Origin: Streptomyces sp. NBC_00582
GTDB taxonomy: Bacteria > Actinomycetota > Actinomycetes > Streptomycetales > Streptomycetaceae
Length of the DNA stretch: 64,000 bases
NCBI RefSeq assembly: GCF_036345155.1
Contig: NZ_CP107772.1
Span: 7,564,001-7,628,000, forward strand
Direction: 5' to 3'
Below are positions 61,099-64,000 of this stretch, piece by piece (the first letter of the stretch is position 1; each line of letters starts with the position of its first letter). Below the pieces are notes generated by a model that saw only the letters and a program-made list of their open reading frames with translations, did not search any database and had not been told where the DNA came from. Position numbers and translations under genes: made by a program.

Positions 61099-61425
61099 AT
61101 GACGATCCAGACCGGAAAACTCACCGACCCGGCCGTCCGGGCCTTCGTCAACGCCGTCAACGACGGTGATCAGGAGGCGTTCCTGAAGATCCTCACCTCC
61201 GACGCGACCATGGCCGACGACGGTTCCGACCGCGACGTCGCCCAGTGGATCGACCGGGAGATCTTCTCCCCCCGGGGTCACATGGACGTCGTCAACCAGT
61301 CGAACGACGGCCACGACCTCGTCGTGAACTACCGCAATGACACCTGGGGCGAGATGCGCACCCGGTGGCACTTCGACGTCACCGGTGACGGACACATCTC
61401 GCGGTTCGAGACCGGGCAGGCGTAG
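61099..61425 (+). CDS. NTF2/SnoaL-like small protein
   Basis: A 108-residue protein with the NTF2-like fold pattern: helices in DPAVRAFVNAVNDGDQEAFLKIL, then strands in GHDLVVNYRNDTWGEMRTRWHFDV and a final GDGHISRFETGQA. Such proteins are found as ketosteroid-isomerase-like enzymes, cyclases or stress proteins. It lies outside the cluster's operons, followed by a terminator hairpin, so a general role is more likely than polyketide cyclisation. Confidence 0.85.
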   Translation: MTIQTGKLTDPAVRAFVNAVNDGDQEAFLKILTSDATMADDGSDRDVAQWIDREIFSPRGHMDVVNQSNDGHDLVVNYRNDTWGEMRTRWHFDVTGDGHISRFETGQA

Positions 61426-61444
61426 AACCCGGCGGAGCGGAGAA

Positions 61445-61484
61445 GAGGGGCCGCGCACCCGACCAGCTGGGTGAACGGCCCCTC
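61445..61484. terminator. bidirectional terminator hairpin
   Basis: GAGGGGCCG (61445-61453) pairs perfectly with CGGCCCCTC (61476-61484). Inside, CACCC (61456-61460) pairs with GGGTG (61469-61473). The stem sits between two convergent genes that end at 61425 and 61504, so it can stop transcription from both sides. Confidence 0.8.
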
Positions 61485-61503
61485 AGGGCACGTGCGAGCG
61501 GGC

Positions 61504-62274
61504 TCAGTGGCTCTGGTAGCCCTGCCCCTGCTGCGTGCCGTGGCCCGCGTACGGCTCCTGGTGCCGCGGTGCCGGCGTGTAGGCGTCCCCGCCGGGGCGG
61601 CCCTGCTCGGTCAGGGTGATCTGGCCGGCCTTGATGGTGGCCAGGCGGGGCGCGCGGCGGGCGATCGACGAGTCGTGGGTGACCATGATGAAGGTCAGGC
61701 CGTACTCGTGCCAGAGGCCTTCGAGGAGGGCCATGATGTCGTCGCGGGTGCCCTCGTCGAGGTTGCCGGTGGGCTCGTCGGCGAGCAGGACCTTCGGCTT
61801 CTTCACCAGCGCGCGGGCGATCGCGACGCGCTGCTGCTGGCCGCCGGAGAGCTCCGAGGGCGCGTGGCCGAGGCGCTCGCCGAGGCCCACCGAGCGCAGG
61901 GCCTCCGCCGCGCGCTCGCGACGCTCGGCGGGCTTCACGACCAGCGGGACCAGCGCCGTCTCGACGTTCTCCTGCGCGGTCAGCGTCGGGATGAGGTTGA
62001 AGGACTGGAAGATGATGCCGATCTTCTCGGCGCGCAGTCGCGTGAGCTTCGCCTCGCTGATCCGGGAGAGGTCGACGCCGTCGAGTTCGACGCTGCCCTC
62101 GGTGGGGCGGTCCAGGCCGCCGATCATCTGCAGGAGGGTGGACTTGCCGCCGCCCGTCGGGCCCTGGATGACGAGCTGGTCGCCGTCCTCGATCGTCAGG
62201 TCGATGCCGCGCAGGGCCTCCACCGTCTCCTTGCCGCGCGAGTAGCGCTTGGTGACGCCGGTCAGTCTGTACAT
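61504..62274 (-). CDS. ABC transporter ATP-binding protein, MacB/LolD-like
   Basis: A 256-residue ATPase with Walker A GPTGGGKST, the Q-loop in IIFQSFNLIPTLTAQENV, the signature ELSGGQQQRVAIARAL, Walker B VLLADEPTGNLD and the His switch MVTHDSS. The PTGNLD form marks the MacB/LolD/FtsE group. A Gln/Pro-rich C-terminal tail follows. The permease gene lies upstream in the same operon. These systems do mechanical work on envelope substrates rather than simple transport. Confidence 0.95.
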   Translation of the reverse strand: MYRLTGVTKRYSRGKETVEALRGIDLTIEDGDQLVIQGPTGGGKSTLLQMIGGLDRPTEGSVELDGVDLSRISEAKLTRLRAEKIGIIFQSFNLIPTLTAQENVETALVPLVVKPAERRERAAEALRSVGLGERLGHAPSELSGGQQQRVAIARALVKKPKVLLADEPTGNLDEGTRDDIMALLEGLWHEYGLTFIMVTHDSSIARRAPRLATIKAGQITLTEQGRPGGDAYTPAPRHQEPYAGHGTQQGQGYQSH

Positions 62275-62385
62275 GGGGTGCTCCAGCTCCGTAGCCGCGT
62301 AGAGAGAAGAAGAGAAGGGGGTGGGGCGCCGGGTGCCGGGGGGAAGGGGTCACGCGGCGCCCCTGCTCAGGGGGGATTCGGCGGG

Positions 62386-63852
62386 TTACGACACGCTGCG
62401 CAGCGCGTCCGCCGGCCGCATCCGGGAGGCGCGCCAGCCGCCCATCGCACCGGCGATCAGACCGCCGGCCACCGCCAGGCCCACCGCGAGGGCGATGGTG
62501 GTCGTGGAGACGGGCGCCGACAGGGCGATCTCCATCGTGTTGGAGGCCGACTGCTGGCCGGGGCCGCCCCCGCCGGGGCCGCCGCCCATGCCGCCACCGC
62601 CGCCGGTGTTGCCGAGCTCGGCCGTGAGCTTGGGGCTGATCGCGGTCACCGCGTACGCGGCCGCGAGGCCCAGCGCGATACCGAGGGCGCCGCCGAGCAG
62701 ACCGTTCACGATGGACTCGCCGACGACCTGGCGGGTCACCCGGCGGCTCGGCCAGCCGAGCGCCTTCAGGGTGCCGAACTCCCGCACGCGGCGGGACACG
62801 GCCGAGGAGGTGAGCAGCGCGGCCACCAGGAACGCGGCGGCGAGGACGGCGATCGACAGCCACTTGCCGACGCTGGTCGCCAGGTTGGAGGCGGTGGACA
62901 GGGAGCCGGAGACCGTCTCCGCGAGGTCGGCGGAGGTCGTGACCGTCGTACCGGAGATGTTCTTCTGGATCGTCGCCTTGACGGTGTCGATCTGCTGGGA
63001 GTCGGTCGCCTTGACGTAGATCGTGGTGACCTGGTTCTTGGCGTCGGCGAGGGTCTGCGCCTGCTTCAGCGGCAGATAGACGTCGGTGGTGGACTCGCTG
63101 CTGTCGGGCGTCGCGATACCGATGATCGTGTACTTGGTGCCGGAGATCTTCAGGGTCTCGCCGACCTTGTACTTGTTCTCCTTGGCGTACGACTTGCTGA
63201 TGACCACGACCTTCGCGTTGGTCTGCGCGGAGGTGAAGGTCTTGCCCGAGGTGATCTTCGAGCTGGCCAGCGGGCCGAGGTCCTGGTGGGTGACGTCCAC
63301 ACCGGCCACGGAGTAGGAGTTCACGTCGAAGGAGGCGCCCCCGCCCTGGACCTGCGGGGCCGCGGTCGAGCCGCCGCCCTGGCCGCCGCCGGGGCCGCCC
63401 TGGTTGCCGCTGCTGCCGCTGGAACTCTGCGCCTTGCCCTGCGTGAAGGAGCCGTTGACCTTGGTGACGTTCAGGGTGATCGCGCCGACCGCCTCCGCCA
63501 CGCCCTTCTGCTGGGCGACCTTCGTCACCAGCGAGGACTTCAGGGCCTGACCGCCCTGCGTCATCACCCGGTCGGAGCTCTGCTCGGTGTCGTCGTCGTT
63601 CGACTTCGCGTCGAACTCGAATCTCGGCTGACCGGAGCTGTTGCCGGAGGGCGCCGTACGGGCCTTGGTGACCGTCATGTCGGTGCCGAGGCCGTACAGC
63701 GACTGCAGGACCTTGTCCTGTGCCTGCGTCATACCGGCCGACACCGAGTTGACGGTGATGACCAGCGCGATACCGAGCGCCAGACCCAGTGCGATGACCA
63801 GGGCCGCCTTCTTGCGCCGGCCCAGCTCGCGCTTGAGATAGATGCCAAACAT
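62386..63852 (-). CDS. ABC transporter permease, FtsX/MacB-like
   Basis: A 488-residue permease with one N-terminal helix (KAALVIALGLALGIALVITV), a large extracellular MacB-type domain (about 40-320) and three C-terminal helices with VREFGTLKALGWPSRRV, the family's cytoplasmic loop. The extracellular part contains Gly-rich and Ser-rich low-complexity stretches (near residues 150-170 and 420-435). The C-terminal end GGWRASRMRPADALR is typical. It pairs with the ATPase encoded next. Substrate unknown. Confidence 0.95.
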   Translation of the reverse strand: MFGIYLKRELGRRKKAALVIALGLALGIALVITVNSVSAGMTQAQDKVLQSLYGLGTDMTVTKARTAPSGNSSGQPRFEFDAKSNDDDTEQSSDRVMTQGGQALKSSLVTKVAQQKGVAEAVGAITLNVTKVNGSFTQGKAQSSSGSSGNQGGPGGGQGGGSTAAPQVQGGGASFDVNSYSVAGVDVTHQDLGPLASSKITSGKTFTSAQTNAKVVVISKSYAKENKYKVGETLKISGTKYTIIGIATPDSSESTTDVYLPLKQAQTLADAKNQVTTIYVKATDSQQIDTVKATIQKNISGTTVTTSADLAETVSGSLSTASNLATSVGKWLSIAVLAAAFLVAALLTSSAVSRRVREFGTLKALGWPSRRVTRQVVGESIVNGLLGGALGIALGLAAAYAVTAISPKLTAELGNTGGGGGMGGGPGGGGPGQQSASNTMEIALSAPVSTTTIALAVGLAVAGGLIAGAMGGWRASRMRPADALRSVS

Positions 63853-64000
63853 CCCGTTCCTCGAAGGTTCTTGGCGCCCGCTGTGGGCGCGGTGACCAAA
63901 AACTAGGGAGGAACCTTTGAGCCGGACTGAGTAAAAGATGTGTAAGGACTGAGAATGAGGGCCGATTCCGGGCCCCCGGATCAGAATTCCATCAGACAGC
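63853..64000 (-). other. upstream region of the ABC transporter operon, window end
   Basis: These 148 bases upstream of the permease hold no gene that I can see. They should contain the operon promoter and ribosome site. The region is somewhat AT-richer than its surroundings around 63900-63960. Confidence 0.4.

Noticed and set aside
61099..61425. The NTF2/SnoaL-like gene considered as a polyketide cyclase of the cluster.
   Set aside because: It lies beyond the MazG-like and DoxX genes, on its own promoter and terminator, and the cluster already has its cyclases.
1..64000. Search for CRISPR arrays, tRNA or rRNA genes, and integrase or transposase genes.
   Set aside because: No regular spaced repeats, tRNA cloverleaf, rRNA or recombinase motifs were recognised by eye. 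No attachment-site duplications were found, though this cannot be excluded without computation.

Overview
The window is GC-rich, densely packed actinobacterial DNA, most likely Streptomyces: GTG starts are common, ATGA/GTGA overlaps couple many genes, and in-frame TTA (Leu) codons are rare and fall in a few accessory genes. Three blocks follow one another: a defence island, an aromatic (type II) polyketide cluster, and a short stretch of ordinary chromosome.

Defence island (about 1-18250). A two-gene unit pairs a small helical protein (1371-1781) with an NB-ARC/TPR STAND ATPase (1778-3952). The two share a short motif, at the C-terminus of the first and the N-terminus of the second, as in NLR/effector pairs that signal through amyloid-like motifs. 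Next come a YefM/YoeB toxin-antitoxin pair with a four-repeat operator, then the BREX type 2 (Pgl) genes pglY, pglZ, brxD and brxHI. A reversed two-gene operon sits between pglZ and brxD; it encodes a DUF262 (GmrSD-like) protein and a CBS-domain protein ending in a HEPN-type RX4H motif. pglW and pglX are not in the window, and the left edge is cut.

Polyketide cluster (about 18669-60005). A two-component pair (18669-20347) borders a 25-kb run of minus-strand genes from 45375 down to 20337. Its first half has the angucycline order: oxygenase, cyclase, KS-alpha, CLF, ACP, ketoreductase, didomain aromatase/cyclase, oxygenase plus reductase (the E-F-A-B-C-D-L-M order, with M split in two), then an exporter and a flavin reductase. 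Its second half holds an acyl-CoA carboxylase epsilon subunit, a glycosyltransferase and a deoxysugar set (thymidylyltransferase, 4,6-dehydratase, 3- and 4-ketoreductases, 2,3-dehydratase) that predicts a 2,6-dideoxy-D-hexose. It also holds a second set of ketosynthase genes: two KAS III-like proteins, a carboxyltransferase, a second ACP, a second KS with a Cys-less partner, and a ketoreductase. This suggests an angucycline glycoside carrying an extra acyl unit.

Rightward genes from 46063 add an ImmA/IrrE-like protein, a MAB_1171c-type membrane protein and an XRE-like regulator, then an InhA-type FabI, a DHA2 exporter and a YceI protein. A coupled tailoring operon follows (52295-60005): NmrA-like reductase, two-domain ABM monooxygenase, methyltransferase, P-loop kinase-like protein, GH3 acyl-acid amido synthetase, a second methyltransferase, an unusual protein resembling the catalytic core of arginyl-tRNA synthetase, and an unrecognised protein. 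GH3 next to the synthetase-like gene suggests that an amino acid or amine is joined to the product.

Chromosomal flank (60017-63852): MazG-like and DoxX proteins, an NTF2-like protein, and a MacB/FtsX-type ABC transporter, with a clear bidirectional terminator at 61445-61484.

The most novel elements are the synthetase-like/GH3 pair, the NLR/effector pair, the DUF262-CBS-HEPN insert in the BREX island, and a cluster of GC-rich hairpins at 21123-21270 inside the polyketide operon. TTA codons in the first angucycline oxygenase, the ImmA-like gene, the exporter, the STAND gene and the DUF262 gene point to bldA control across both islands.
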